Shown piece after piece: positions 20,282 to 29,497 of a stretch of DNA of 64,000 nucleotides. Origin of the DNA: Stenotrophomonas maltophilia (GTDB taxonomy: Bacteria; Pseudomonadota; Gammaproteobacteria; Xanthomonadales; Xanthomonadaceae). Position 1 is the first letter of the stretch, and every line of letters begins with the position of its first letter. Location: positions 350,001 to 414,000 of the forward strand of contig NZ_CP015612.1 of the NCBI RefSeq assembly GCF_002138415.1. The letters are read 5' to 3'. Below the pieces are notes generated by a model that worked only from the letters and a program-made list of their open reading frames with translations, was not told the DNA's origin and did no database searches. A program made the position numbers and the translations under genes.

Positions 20282-20998
20282 ATGATGCGCCAGCACACGC
20301 GCGTGATCGGATGGCTGCTGGCAGTGCTGGCCATGGCCGGTTTCAGCGCATTGGGGCTGTGGCAGCTGCAGCGCATGCATGCCAAACAGGCAATGTTGGA
20401 TGCGCAGGGTCCAGCGGTGGCGCAAGCGCTTCCGTTGTCGCAGGCCCTGGCGGCACCCGGCGCCTTGCACGGGGTGGCCGACCACGGCCGCTTCCTGCCC
20501 GGCGTGGTGCTGCTGGACAACCAGACCCGGCATGGCCGCGCCGGGGTGAAGATCTATCGCCCGTTCCGCAGTGACGATGGCAGCGTGCTGCTGGTCGATC
20601 TCGGCTGGCGTGCGCTGCCGCCGGATCGCACGTTGCCGGATGTGCCGGCGCCGCCTTCACCGGTGGCCGTACGTGGGCTGCTGGCGCCTCCGCCGTCAGC
20701 GGGACTGGCACTGGGGCCCGCGTTCTCCGCCACTGGCGAGGCCGGGCGTTGGCTGGCCAGTCGCTTGCCCGCCGAAGGCCTGGCGCGCGCGCTGGGGCTG
20801 CAGGCGTTACCCGAACGCGTCCTGCGCCTGGATCCGGCACTGCCATTCGGCGATGAGCGCGATCTGGACCTGCTGCCGAACACGCTGCCGCCGCAGCGTC
20901 ACCTGGGCTACGCCGTGCAGTGGTTCGGGCTGGCCCTGACCGTGCTGGTGGTCGCGCTGGTGCTGGAACGGCGCCGGAGGCGCGTGATTACCCGGTAG
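20282..20998 (+). CDS. SURF1 family cytochrome oxidase assembly protein
   Basis: SURF1/Shy1 proteins help insert haem a into subunit I. The 238-residue protein has the two-helix build of the family: an N-terminal helix with FSALGLWQLQRMHAKQ (the conserved GxWQLxR type motif) and a C-terminal helix (WFGLALTVLVVALVLE) near residues 215-232. The conserved HLGYAVQWF precedes it. Two adjacent ATG codons (20282, 20285) are possible starts. The stop codon TAG is supplied by the following GTAG repeat. Confidence 0.92.
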   Translation: MMRQHTRVIGWLLAVLAMAGFSALGLWQLQRMHAKQAMLDAQGPAVAQALPLSQALAAPGALHGVADHGRFLPGVVLLDNQTRHGRAGVKIYRPFRSDDGSVLLVDLGWRALPPDRTLPDVPAPPSPVAVRGLLAPPPSAGLALGPAFSATGEAGRWLASRLPAEGLARALGLQALPERVLRLDPALPFGDERDLDLLPNTLPPQRHLGYAVQWFGLALTVLVVALVLERRRRRVITR

Positions 20999-21059
20999 TG
21001 CCGGCCGATGGCCGGCAATCCCTCGGTTTCCTGGATGCTGGCCAGCGGCCGGCACTACC
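20995..21059. repeat. SMAG dimer at the SURF1 stop codon
   Basis: GTAGTGCCGGCC-GAT-GGCCGGCA faces a copy ending GGCCAGCGGCCGGCACTAC. The left GTAG holds the SURF1 stop (20996-20998). Confidence 0.88.
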
Positions 21060-21094
21060 GGCATCCCTTACCCAACCATGAGAAAATGCCCCGC

Positions 21095-21664
21095 ATGAAC
21101 ACTGCTACGTCCCCGCAGGCGCGCGGCTCCGGCCGCCGGACCCTGGTACTGCTGTTTGCCGTGTTCTTCGGGGCGATGGCGCTGGCCGCCGTGCTGCGCT
21201 TCTCCGGCTGGCAGCCGACCGGGCACCGCAATGCCGGCCAGCTGCTGAAGCCGCCGGTGGACCTGCGCCAGCAGGCGCCCACTCTGGCCAGCGGCCAGCC
21301 TTATCCGTGGAATCCCGAGGCCCGTACCTGGCGCCTGCTGGTGGCCCCGTCCGGCGCCTGTGACGCGCAGTGCGTCACTTTGTCGCAGGGACTGGGCAAG
21401 GTGTGGCAGCTGTTCGGCCATAACGCCGATAATGTCGAGATTCTGTGGCTGGGAACGCCACCGGCGTCGATCGCCTCGCTGCCCGCGTTGCGGCCGCTGG
21501 CTCCGTCGCCAGCCCTGCGCGCGGCGCTGCCTGGCGTCGATGATCCGGCGGGATTGCCGGTCTACGTGATCGATCCGAACGGCTTCGTGATCATGCGTCA
21601 TGCCCCGGGCACCGACCTGGGTGGCCTGCGCAAGGACATGGCCACGTTGCTGAAACTGAAGTGA
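21095..21664 (+). CDS. Membrane-anchored thioredoxin-like protein with a CxxxC motif, oxidase cluster
   Basis: The 189-residue protein has one N-terminal transmembrane helix (TLVLLFAVFFGAMALAAVL) and a periplasmic domain. A CDAQC motif near the middle (APSGACDAQC), followed by a region ending PVYVIDPNGFVIMRH, resembles the layout of Sco1/SenC copper chaperones, which carry CxxxC and a later strand-turn of this kind. Homology to Sco cannot be proven by eye. Its position between SURF1 and ctaA supports a role in oxidase maturation. The start was placed at MNTATSPQ; ATG 21086 is three codons earlier. Confidence 0.78.
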   Translation: MNTATSPQARGSGRRTLVLLFAVFFGAMALAAVLRFSGWQPTGHRNAGQLLKPPVDLRQQAPTLASGQPYPWNPEARTWRLLVAPSGACDAQCVTLSQGLGKVWQLFGHNADNVEILWLGTPPASIASLPALRPLAPSPALRAALPGVDDPAGLPVYVIDPNGFVIMRHAPGTDLGGLRKDMATLLKLK

Positions 21665-21674
21665 GTCCCGTTTG

Positions 21675-22838
21675 ATGAGCCTTTCCGCGCGTCCGGCGCT
21701 GCACCGCAATTTCCACCGCCTGGCGTGGTTCGCCATGATCATGACCGCGAGCACGATCATGTTCGGCGCCTTCGTGCGCCTGTCCGATGCCGGCCTGAGC
21801 TGCCCGGACTGGCCGACCTGCTATGGCCAGGCCACCTGGCCGCAGCACGTGGAAGAGACCATCGGCCATCCGGCGGCGGAGATCCGCCCGCTGGAGACCC
21901 ACAAGGCCTGGCGTGAGCAGGTGCACCGCTTCCTGGCCGGCGCGCTGGGCATCGAGATCCTGACCCTGGCGCTGCTGGCCACGCGCAAGCGGCGATTCGG
22001 AAGCACGGCGGTAGTGACCGCCTGCGTACTGGTGGCCGCCGGCATACCGCTGTACATGATGGGCTGGCATGGCACGGCCAGCGTGCTGGCGCTGATCGGC
22101 GAGGCGATCCTGCTGATCGCCGCGCTGCGCTGGAGCAACATCGACCTGGCGCGCGCTGCACTGCTGACCCTGGCGGTGGTGATCTTCCAGGCCCTGCTGG
22201 GCATGTGGACGGTGACCCTGCTGCTCAAACCCATCGTGGTGATGGGCCATCTGCTTGGCGGCATGCTGATGTTCGGCCTGTTGGTGTGGATGGCCTGGCG
22301 CGCAACGCACATGCCGATCACCCTGGCTGAAGCGCCGAAGCTGAAGTGGCTGCTGCGCATCGGCGTGGCGGTGCTGGTCACCCAGATCGCGCTGGGGGGC
22401 TGGGTCAGCGCCAATTACGCGGCGCTGGCCTGCGGCGGTGGCAGCGCCTCGCTGGACAACTTCCCGCGCTGCGCCAACCAGTGGTGGCCGCAGCACAATT
22501 TCGTCGAGGGCTTCACCCTGTGGCGTGGCATCGGCGTGGATTACGAAGGCGGCGTGCTGGATGGCGCTTCGCGTATCGCCATCCAGATGGCGCACCGCCT
22601 GTTCGCGGTGGTGGTTGCCGTCTACCTGCTGTGGCTGGGCGTACGTCTGTTCCGGTTGCCGAGCATGCGTGGCTGGGCCAGTGCGCTGATCGCGCTGCTG
22701 GTGCTGCAGGTCACCCTCGGCATCCTCAATGTGAAGCTGGCGCTGCCGCTGGAAGTGGCGGTGGCCCACAACGGCGTGGCCGTTGCCCTGTTGTTCGTGC
22801 TGGTCAGCCTGCTGGCCCGCCTGCGTGCCCCGGACTGA
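21675..22838 (+). CDS. ctaA: Haem A synthase (COX15/CtaA family)
   Basis: This enzyme oxidises a methyl group of haem O to make haem A for the aa3 oxidase. The 387-residue protein has eight transmembrane helices in two similar halves. Conserved features are [18 protein letters not shown] with the paired cysteines ([10 protein letters not shown]), [16 protein letters not shown] with a haem-ligand His, and the second-half loop [14 protein letters not shown] and [12 protein letters not shown]. The ATG at 21675 is 10 bases after the previous stop; a TTG just before it is also possible. Confidence 0.95.
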   Translation: MSLSARPALHRNFHRLAWFAMIMTASTIMFGAFVRLSDAGLSCPDWPTCYGQATWPQHVEETIGHPAAEIRPLETHKAWREQVHRFLAGALGIEILTLALLATRKRRFGSTAVVTACVLVAAGIPLYMMGWHGTASVLALIGEAILLIAALRWSNIDLARAALLTLAVVIFQALLGMWTVTLLLKPIVVMGHLLGGMLMFGLLVWMAWRATHMPITLAEAPKLKWLLRIGVAVLVTQIALGGWVSANYAALACGGGSASLDNFPRCANQWWPQHNFVEGFTLWRGIGVDYEGGVLDGASRIAIQMAHRLFAVVVAVYLLWLGVRLFRLPSMRGWASALIALLVLQVTLGILNVKLALPLEVAVAHNGVAVALLFVLVSLLARLRAPD

Positions 22839-22842
22839 TTCC

Positions 22843-23736
22843 ATGTTTTCCAACTACCGCCAGTACTGGGACCTGACCAAACCCAAGGTCGTCGCCCTCA
22901 TCGTTTTCACCGCCCTGGTCGGCATGGTCCTGGCCATCCCCGGCGTGCCCAGCTGGGAGCAGGTGCGCGCAGGCGTGCTCGGCTTCCTGGGCATCTGGCT
23001 GGCCGCTTCGGCCGCCGCGGCGATCAACCAGCTGCTGGATGCGCACATCGATGCGCAGATGGCGCGCACCTCGTGGCGTCCGCTGGTGGTGGGCAAGGTC
23101 AAGCCGTGGCAGGTGCTGGTGTTCGCCGGCGTGCTGATCGTGTTGTCGATGGTCATCCTGGTGCTGTGGGTGAACCTGATCACCGCCGTGCTGACCTTTG
23201 CCTCGCTGATCGGCTACGCGGTGATCTACACCGTGTACCTCAAGCGCGCGACCTCGCAGAACATCGTCATCGGTGGCCTGGCCGGCGCGATGCCGCCGAT
23301 GCTGGGCTGGGCCGCAGTGACCGGCATGCAGGGTTCGTCGGACTGGGCGTATTCGTCGCTGCTGGTGCTGATCATCTTCATCTGGACCCCGCCGCACTTC
23401 TGGGCGCTGGCGATCTTCCGCCGCGAGGATTACGCCAAGGCGGAAATTCCGATGCTGCCGGTGACCCACGGCGTGGTGCACACCCGCAAGCAGATCATGG
23501 TGTATTCGGTGGTGCTGGCGCTGGTCTGCCTGCTGCCGTACCTGGTGGGCATGAGCGGTGCGTTCTACCTGGGCGGCGCGATCGTGCTCAATGCCGTGTT
23601 CCTCTGGTACGCCTGGCGCATGCTGGACCCGCCGGACGAGCTGTTCTCGATGAAGATGTTCTATTACTCCATCGTCTACCTGATGGCGCTGTTTGCGTTC
23701 CTGCTGGTGGACCACTGGATACTGCCCTGGTTGTAA
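22843..23736 (+). CDS. ctaB: Protohaem IX farnesyltransferase (haem O synthase)
   Basis: This UbiA-superfamily prenyltransferase converts haem B to haem O, the step before CtaA. The 297-residue protein starts 4 bases after ctaA. The metal-diphosphate binding motif is visible at residues 62-75 ([14 protein letters not shown], with N62, D66, D70, R75). The second motif region contains [17 protein letters not shown], and [16 protein letters not shown] is typical of the family. About eight or nine transmembrane helices. It closes the oxidase cluster, and a hairpin repeat follows the stop. Confidence 0.96.
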   Translation: MFSNYRQYWDLTKPKVVALIVFTALVGMVLAIPGVPSWEQVRAGVLGFLGIWLAASAAAAINQLLDAHIDAQMARTSWRPLVVGKVKPWQVLVFAGVLIVLSMVILVLWVNLITAVLTFASLIGYAVIYTVYLKRATSQNIVIGGLAGAMPPMLGWAAVTGMQGSSDWAYSSLLVLIIFIWTPPHFWALAIFRREDYAKAEIPMLPVTHGVVHTRKQIMVYSVVLALVCLLPYLVGMSGAFYLGGAIVLNAVFLWYAWRMLDPPDELFSMKMFYYSIVYLMALFAFLLVDHWILPWL

Positions 23737-23742
23737 GGTGTC

Positions 23743-23773
23743 GGGGTCAGATCCCCGAAGGGGCTCTGACCCC
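23743..23773. repeat. GGGGTCAGA/TCTGACCCC hairpin repeat, short form
   Basis: GGGGTCAGATCCCC is followed by GAAG and GGGGCTCTGACCCC. It lies just behind ctaB and could act as its terminator-like end. Other family members are near 30473, 57698, 59526 and 59583. Confidence 0.75.
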
Positions 23774-23874
23774 GCCTGATCGCCGGAATTTTCACGCACG
23801 ACGTGAATCGCCTTGAACGGCGGTTGCTGCGTCGCCATTGCTCTTCCTGACCCCAAGGAAAGGAAAGAGCAGGG

Positions 23875-24684
23875 ATGCATACGATCTTCCGTTGGACCAC
23901 CGCGCTGATGCTGGCGCTGGGCATGGCCGTGACCGCACATGCCGACGACACCGTAACGCAGATTCGCCACTACGCAGCTGACCACCGCATGCTGGTGCTG
24001 GGCGAATTCCACGGCACCCGCGAGACCCCGCTGCTGGTGCGCCAGCTGGTGGACGCCTACAGCCGCGACGGCACGCCGGTGCTGTTGGCGCTGGAGCTGC
24101 CACGCGGCGAAAACCCCACGCTGCGCGAATATCTGGAATCCGATGGCGGGGCTGCGGCGCGCCAGCACCTGCACGGCCGCGCGTTCTGGACCGTGCGCGA
24201 TGACCAGCATGACGGCCGTCGCAGCCGCGACATGCTGGCGATGATCGAAAGCCTGCGTGTGCTGAAGTCGCAGGGACGTGTGATCGACGTCGTTGGCTAT
24301 GACGTCAACGCCAGCAAGGGCGGCAACCAGGTACGCGATGACCTCATGGCAGCCGAGTTGCGGCGGCTCTATCGAGGCCTACCGGCCAATGCACGCATGC
24401 TGGTGCTGACCGGTAACGTGCACGCCATGCTGCAGAGGCCGCAAGGTATGCCGCCGGAAATGCAGATGCATCCGATGGCGTCGCAGCTGCGGGACCTGGA
24501 TATCTACAGCGTACGGTTGGGCGCGCAACGTGGTCAGACGTGGGGATGCGCGGGCGGTTGCATGGCGCGGCCACTTCGAGAGCAGGTTGCCACCGGGCCG
24601 CGGGTCGATGCCGATGCTGAACGGCCGTATGACCTGTGGGTGTGGATGCCGGAGTTGAGCGTCGGCACGCTGGTGGATCCGTAG
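23875..24684 (+). CDS. ChaN-like exported protein
   Basis: The 269-residue protein has a signal peptide (to about residue 24, VTAHA). Near the start of the mature protein comes LVLGEFHGTRETPLLV and later MLVLTGNVHAMLQ. This pair of histidine motifs (GEFHG and GNVHA) is seen in the ChaN/EreA-like fold, which includes haem-binding lipoproteins and esterase-like enzymes. There is no lipobox, so it should be periplasmic rather than lipid-anchored. Two cysteines lie close together in WGCAGGCMA. Its position after the haem A pathway genes is suggestive but the repeat between them argues for a separate unit. Confidence 0.7.
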   Translation: MHTIFRWTTALMLALGMAVTAHADDTVTQIRHYAADHRMLVLGEFHGTRETPLLVRQLVDAYSRDGTPVLLALELPRGENPTLREYLESDGGAAARQHLHGRAFWTVRDDQHDGRRSRDMLAMIESLRVLKSQGRVIDVVGYDVNASKGGNQVRDDLMAAELRRLYRGLPANARMLVLTGNVHAMLQRPQGMPPEMQMHPMASQLRDLDIYSVRLGAQRGQTWGCAGGCMARPLREQVATGPRVDADAERPYDLWVWMPELSVGTLVDP

Positions 24685-24697
24685 CGTCAGGCAAACC

Positions 24698-24767
24698 ATC
24701 CACGCATGGCGTGGATCTACTGGTGGTTCACGCCATCGGTGGGAGTAGAGCCACGCCATGCGTGGAT
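24698..24767. repeat. SMAG dimer with CCACGC/GCGTGG stems
   Basis: ATCCACGCATGGCGTGGATCTAC and the facing GTAGAGCCACGCCATGCGTGG lie about 25 bases apart. The remaining ~210 bases up to the next gene (24768-24981) hold no recognisable feature and are less GC-rich. Confidence 0.8.
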
Positions 24768-24981
24768 GGGCTCTCACGGAACCCGGCGCAGCCAGTGTCG
24801 GGTTTCGCCCGGGAGGGCTGCAACTGCGCCCATCGACCAAGCCGTCGCGCTGTAGGGTTTTGCCGCGCTGTCAGCTTCCTGCACGCAAGACGTCACAGAT
24901 ACCGACTGTTCCACCAGACCGGATCATCAACAGTAGATACACAGGTATTCCGGGATGACTCGCAATTCTGTGGAGCAATCA

Positions 24982-25356
24982 ATGAGATGTCATGGTTCTC
25001 TGCCCATCGTTCTGTGTGCCGCGCTTACCTGCCTGGCTGGCAATGCGGCAGCAGAAGTAAAAGCACTGAGTCGGGCCAACTGCATTGGATTCATCAACGA
25101 ATCCGTGACCTATGAACGGCCCCAGTTTCGCAATTTTCAGGGGTCGGCCGTAACCAGGCACGTTCCCCTCGGGAACAGTGAGCCGAAGCATGCTTTCGGT
25201 GCGCCTAACAATGGACTGTACTCCTGGCGATTTTACGCAGGCGATGGCAGTGATCCAGAACGAATGGTTGTTCACGGATATCACACATGGGTGCTGGGCG
25301 GACGCGTATTTACGCAATCCACCAGTGCGGTCGATTGCCAACTTTCGGAGTGGTGA
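24982..25356 (+). CDS. Unrecognised small exported protein
   Basis: The 124-residue product starts at 24982 behind GTGGAG and has a signal peptide (MRCHGSLPIVLCAALTCLAG, cleavage near NAAA). The mature part of about 100 residues has two cysteines, one early (RANCIGF) and one at the end (AVDCQLSEW), which could form a disulphide, and is rich in aromatic and polar residues. I do not recognise the family. Base composition is visibly less GC-rich than the neighbours. It is followed after 5 bases by another exported protein, so the two probably form one unit. Confidence 0.6.
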   Translation: MRCHGSLPIVLCAALTCLAGNAAAEVKALSRANCIGFINESVTYERPQFRNFQGSAVTRHVPLGNSEPKHAFGAPNNGLYSWRFYAGDGSDPERMVVHGYHTWVLGGRVFTQSTSAVDCQLSEW

Positions 25357-25361
25357 GCATC

Positions 25362-26105
25362 ATGAAGAGTCTTTGCTTTATTGCATTCTCGCTGGCCATG
25401 TCGATGTCAGCTCAAGCATCCCAGAATGAACCTGCTCCCGATGCGGTAGGGAGCTGGCTACACCAACGCGCCATGCAGGCTGCAATGCAGGAGGCCTCGG
25501 CAATGGGAAGATCGTCCGCCAGCGTGGGCAGCTACCATATGGTGAAACTGGCAGACCTTGATGCCCCCCGAGAAGTGAAGCGGCAGCTTCGCGCTGACAT
25601 CGAACGATCCAACGGTGTCGTGCGGGTTGCAGCAGGGAGCATCCCAACGCAGGCCGAGATGCTGGCTGCCGTGCCGCGGACTCACCGCTCAACTCCAGAA
25701 CTACGCCAGCGCCTGCCGCAGCCACCCAGCAGGCTGGAAAGCAGCCTGCTGGGCGCAGCCGAGATGATTGGCATGGAGCCCAGTGGTGCGTTGGAGGGTG
25801 GAAAGTCCTCGGGCTTGAGCCGTTTCTACCGGCTGGAGGGTGTCGGCATCGTGGAGTTCAGCGAGAACAATTTCCTCGCTGCGGGCATGCAGATCGAGGT
25901 CATCGCGGAGGCGCAGAACACCGTGGTGGACGGCAAGCCCGCTCACCTCGGGAAGGTTGCGGATAGTGTCGGCCGTACTCGGGTTGAGCTTGCCTGGACG
26001 GGAGACAGCAAGACCTACAGTCTGACCGTCACGGGCGAGCCGGGCAGCGACGTGGAGCGCAACGCCCGAGTGCTGCACGACATCGCCGCGGCCATCGTGG
26101 ATTAG
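25362..26105 (+). CDS. Unrecognised exported protein, partner of the upstream small secreted protein
   Basis: The 247-residue product begins 5 bases after the previous stop, with a GGAGTGGTG site overlapping that stop. A signal peptide (MKSLCFIAFSLAMSMSAQAS) is clear. The mature protein has an Ala/Met/Gln-rich helical region (about 30-60), a Pro/Arg-rich segment (about 105-130) and a C-terminal domain with alternating beta-like pattern (RFYRLEGVGIVEFSENNF and following). No family was recognised. The pair looks like an accessory insertion between housekeeping genes. Confidence 0.6.
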   Translation: MKSLCFIAFSLAMSMSAQASQNEPAPDAVGSWLHQRAMQAAMQEASAMGRSSASVGSYHMVKLADLDAPREVKRQLRADIERSNGVVRVAAGSIPTQAEMLAAVPRTHRSTPELRQRLPQPPSRLESSLLGAAEMIGMEPSGALEGGKSSGLSRFYRLEGVGIVEFSENNFLAAGMQIEVIAEAQNTVVDGKPAHLGKVADSVGRTRVELAWTGDSKTYSLTVTGEPGSDVERNARVLHDIAAAIVD

Positions 26106-26121
26106 CGGCGGCGTATGCGTC

Positions 26122-26140
26122 ATCCACGCCATGCGTGGAT
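26122..26140. repeat. Single SMAG-type hairpin
   Basis: The sequence ATCCACGCCATGCGTGGAT is a palindrome with the same stem as the dimer at 24698-24767. The two therefore flank the pair of unrecognised exported genes. Confidence 0.7.
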
Positions 26141-26168
26141 GGTTTTCCCACAACAACCCGCGCGCCAA

Positions 26169-27140
26169 TCAGGGCGCGCGCTTCGCATACCGCTGCGCGA
26201 TCACGCCGCAGACGATCAGCTGGATCTGGTGGTAGATCATCACCGGCAGCACGATCGCGCCGAGACTGCCGCCGGCGAACAGCACCTTGGCGATCGGCAC
26301 GCCGGTGGCCAGGCTCTTCTTCGAGCCGCAGAAGACGATGGCGATTTCATCTTCGCGGTTGAAGCGCAGGCGGCGGGCGATGAAGGTGATCAGCGGCATG
26401 GCGATGCCGAGCAGCACGGCGGCGACCACCGCCACGGCCAGCAGCGACAGCAGCGGCGTCTTGCTCCACAGGCCCTCGGTGACGGCTTCGCCGAAGGCCG
26501 AGTACACCACCAGCAGGATCGTGGCCTGGTCGGTGTAGCGCAGCAGCGCGCGCTGCTTCTCCACCCAGCCGGCGATCCACGGCCGCAGCAGGTGGCCGGC
26601 CACGAACGGCACCAGCAGCTGCAGCATGATGCCGCCGATCGCATGCAGCGGGTCATGGATGCCGCCAGAGGTGCCGGCCAGCGCGGTCAGCAGCAGCGGG
26701 GTCAGGAACACGCCGAGGATGCTCGACAGCGAGGCACTGCACACCGCTGCGGGCACGTTGCCGTGGGCCATCGAGGTGAACGCGATGGACGACTGTACGG
26801 TGGAGGGCAGAGTGCACAGGAACAGCACGCCCAGGTACAGCTCCGGCGTCAGCAGCCAGCCCGACAGCGGCTTGAACAGCAGGCCCAGCAGCGGGAACAG
26901 GATGAAGGTGCAGGCCAGGATGGTCAGGTGCAGCCGCCAGTGCAGCATGCCGCCGATGATCGACTCGCGCGGCAGGCGTGCGCCATGCAGGAAGAACAGC
27001 GCGGCGATGGCGACGGTGGTGACATCGTCCAGCACGATGGCGGCGGCGCCCTTCATCGGCAGCAGCGAGGCCAGGCCGACGGTGCAGAGCAGGGCGAGGG
27101 TGAAGTTGTCCGGTCGCAGGCGCGACCACCAGCGGGTCAT
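26169..27140 (-). CDS. Bile acid:sodium symporter family transporter (YfeH type)
   Basis: The 323-residue protein is strongly hydrophobic, with about ten transmembrane helices, and matches the YfeH/SBF-like group of the bile acid:Na+ symporter superfamily (FFLHGARLPRESI, LCTLPSTVQSSIAFTSMA). The TLPSTVQSS motif corresponds to the conserved crossover region of this fold. The real substrate of YfeH-type proteins is not known. It precedes no obvious partner; the next minus-strand gene upstream encodes a phosphatase-like protein 28 bases away, so they may be co-transcribed. Confidence 0.88.
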   Translation of the reverse strand: MTRWWSRLRPDNFTLALLCTVGLASLLPMKGAAAIVLDDVTTVAIAALFFLHGARLPRESIIGGMLHWRLHLTILACTFILFPLLGLLFKPLSGWLLTPELYLGVLFLCTLPSTVQSSIAFTSMAHGNVPAAVCSASLSSILGVFLTPLLLTALAGTSGGIHDPLHAIGGIMLQLLVPFVAGHLLRPWIAGWVEKQRALLRYTDQATILLVVYSAFGEAVTEGLWSKTPLLSLLAVAVVAAVLLGIAMPLITFIARRLRFNREDEIAIVFCGSKKSLATGVPIAKVLFAGGSLGAIVLPVMIYHQIQLIVCGVIAQRYAKRAP

Positions 27141-27168
27141 GGTGGGCAGAGTCCTTGGTGCGGAGGGT

Positions 27169-27669
27169 TCAGGGCGAGGTGACCGGCGTGGCCAGGCGCT
27201 GGCGGGTGGCGGCTTCCAGCGACTTCAGGCCAGCACGCTGGCCCAGCTGAAGGGCCTGTTCGGGGCTGGCATGTTCGTAGCGTGCATTGACCAGGCCGAG
27301 CACGGCACCGGCGCGGTTGCCGGACGCACAGTGCAGCAGCACCGGCCCCTGGCTCTGCTGCAGGGCCTGGTGCACGGCGCGCACGTTGGCGGCATCGAGC
27401 CCCTCGGCGCCGGCCACCGGAATGCGCACGTAGCGCAGGCCCAATGATTCGGCGAGGCGGGTTTCATCGAAGCCCCGGTCCTCGCCGGGCTGGCGCAGGT
27501 CGATCACAGTGCGCACGCCCTGTGCAGCCAAGGCCTGCAGCTGTGCGGCGCTGGGCTGGCCGCCGGCATACAGGCCGGGGCGGACTTCGTTGAGGGGCGC
27601 GTCTTCGGCCAGGGCCGTCAGTGGCAGGCAGAGCGACAACAACAGCAGGCAGGTCAGGCGTAGCAGCAT
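27169..27669 (-). CDS. Exported phosphatase/rhodanese-like protein (DUF442 type)
   Basis: The 166-residue protein has a signal peptide (LLLLSLCLPLTALAE) and then a compact domain with LYAGGQPSAAQLQALAAQG, TVIDLRQPGED and the active-site loop HCASGNRAG (C114, R119). The Cys-x4-Arg spacing and the GQP...DLR motif resemble the DUF442/beta-lactamase-hydrolase-like dual-specificity phosphatase group. Periplasmic location is expected from the signal peptide. Substrate unknown. It lies just upstream of the symporter gene on the same strand. Confidence 0.8.
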   Translation of the reverse strand: MLLRLTCLLLLSLCLPLTALAEDAPLNEVRPGLYAGGQPSAAQLQALAAQGVRTVIDLRQPGEDRGFDETRLAESLGLRYVRIPVAGAEGLDAANVRAVHQALQQSQGPVLLHCASGNRAGAVLGLVNARYEHASPEQALQLGQRAGLKSLEAATRQRLATPVTSP

Positions 27670-27696
27670 GGTCCTCTCCGTGAAAACGTCCTGCCG

Positions 27697-29436
27697 CTAC
27701 AGGCGCAGTCCGGCGCGCGCCTTCAGCAGCTCGCGCAGTTCGTACTTGTCAGTATCGTCCAGGCCCTGCTGGCGCTGCTTTGCCAACAACTCCTCCAGAC
27801 GTTGCACCAGCAGCTGTTTCTCCAGCTGGGCCACGGCATCGTGCAGTTCCTGGGTCCAGCTGGCCTCGGTGCCAGGCAGTGTCTGCGCGGCCAGGGTGTG
27901 CAGCGAGGTCTGTTCCTCGCGCCCGTCGAAGTGCTCCAGCAGGGCGCCGGTGCTGATGTCCGGGCGCTGTTCGACCAGTCCCAGCAGCTCCAGCAGCAGT
28001 TCCACGCCGGGCAGGCGCAGGCCCTGGAAGTGATGCTTGCCGCCCAGCGTCAGCGCCAGCGAGGGCTGCTGCAGCAGCACGGCGATCGCGCCGCGCACCA
28101 GGCTGCGCTTGGCCACGGGTTGAATATTGCGTGCCGGCTGGCGCTGAGGCATCGGCGCGCGCGCAGGCTGGGCGTTGCCGCCGAGCCCGGTCAGCTGCGC
28201 CAGCTGCTGCTTCATCAGGTCGCCGAACGCACCGTCGGGAATCTGCGCCAGCATCGGCTTTGCCCGCTCGGCCAGGCGGGCCTTGCCATCGAGCGTGCCC
28301 AGGTTGATCTCGCGGGTCAGTTCGTCGAAGAAGAACTGCGATAGCGGCGTGGCCTGCTTCAGGCGCTCGTTGAACGCTTCGGCGCCTTCCTTGCGCACGA
28401 TGGTGTCCGGGTCTTCGCCATCGGGCAGGAACAGGAAGAAGGCCTGGCGGCCATCCTTCATGCGCGGCAGCACCGACTCCAGCGCCTTCCAGCCGGCGCG
28501 GCGGCCGGCGGCGTCGCCGTCGAAGCAGAAGAACACGTCCGGCGCGTTGCGGAACAGCAGTTCGGCATGGTCCGGCGTGGTTGCGGTACCCAGCGTTGCC
28601 ACCGCCTGGGTGACCCCGAACTGGAACAGCGAGACCACGTCCATGTAGCCCTCGACCACGATCAGCCGCTCGATCTTCTGGTTGGCCTGGCGCACCTGCC
28701 ACAGGCCGTACAGTTCGCGGCCTTTGTGGAACAGCGCGGTCTCGGGCGAGTTGAGGTACTTGGGGCCGTCGTCCTTCTCGAACACGCGGCCACCGAAAGC
28801 GATCACCCGGCCGCGGCGGTCGAAGATCGGGAACATCACCCGGTCGCGGAACTTGTCGTAGACGTGGCCGCGGTCGTTCTTGGAGAACAGGCCAGCGCGG
28901 TCGAGCAGCTTCATGCGCCGCTCGTCCTTGCCCAGCGCATCGCGCAGGCCGCTGTAGCCATCCGGCGCGTAGCCGATCTGGAAGCGCGCGCGGTTCTCTT
29001 CGTCCACGCCACGGCCATCCAGGTAGCTGCGGGCCTTTTCGCTGCCCTGCAGGTTGCTCTGGAAGAACTTCGTGGCCGCCTCAAGCGCCGAGTACAGCTC
29101 GCGGCTGTCGTCCTGCTGCTGGGGGCTGCGCGGATTCTCGCTGCGCGGCACTTCCATGCCCGCGTGCTTGGCCAGTTCATCCACCGCGTCGAGGAATTCG
29201 AGGCGGTCGTAGTTCATCAGGAAGCTGATCGCGGTGCCGTGCGCGCCACAACCGAAGCAGTGATAGAACTGCTTGGTGGGCGAGACCGTGAACGAGGCCG
29301 AGCGCTCGTCATGGAACGGGCAACGCGCTGCGTATTCCTTGCCCTGTCGCTTCAACGGCACGCGGCTGCCCACCACCTCGACGATGTCGGAGCGGGCGAG
29401 CAGATCGTCGATGAAAGCGTCGGGGATACGGGCCAT
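27697..29436 (-). CDS. dnaG: DNA primase
   Basis: DnaG makes RNA primers at the replication fork. The 579-residue protein, started at MARIPDAFIDDLLARSDIV, has the CHC2 zinc finger with C39, H42, C60 and C63 (CPFH ... CFGCG), the catalytic core (about 120-250), and the TOPRIM domain with VVEGYMDVVSL and FDGDAAGR. The C-terminal ~150 residues are the helicase-binding domain. It is the last gene of a minus-strand run rpsU, gatB/yqeY-like, yihY, dnaG. The rpoD gene that often follows is absent from this place. Confidence 0.97.
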   Translation of the reverse strand: MARIPDAFIDDLLARSDIVEVVGSRVPLKRQGKEYAARCPFHDERSASFTVSPTKQFYHCFGCGAHGTAISFLMNYDRLEFLDAVDELAKHAGMEVPRSENPRSPQQQDDSRELYSALEAATKFFQSNLQGSEKARSYLDGRGVDEENRARFQIGYAPDGYSGLRDALGKDERRMKLLDRAGLFSKNDRGHVYDKFRDRVMFPIFDRRGRVIAFGGRVFEKDDGPKYLNSPETALFHKGRELYGLWQVRQANQKIERLIVVEGYMDVVSLFQFGVTQAVATLGTATTPDHAELLFRNAPDVFFCFDGDAAGRRAGWKALESVLPRMKDGRQAFFLFLPDGEDPDTIVRKEGAEAFNERLKQATPLSQFFFDELTREINLGTLDGKARLAERAKPMLAQIPDGAFGDLMKQQLAQLTGLGGNAQPARAPMPQRQPARNIQPVAKRSLVRGAIAVLLQQPSLALTLGGKHHFQGLRLPGVELLLELLGLVEQRPDISTGALLEHFDGREEQTSLHTLAAQTLPGTEASWTQELHDAVAQLEKQLLVQRLEELLAKQRQQGLDDTDKYELRELLKARAGLRL

Positions 29437-29497
29437 GGGCAACAGGGCAGGGCGCGGTGCAGGACCACGCGACGGAACCGGGGGCGGTCGGCCTAGT

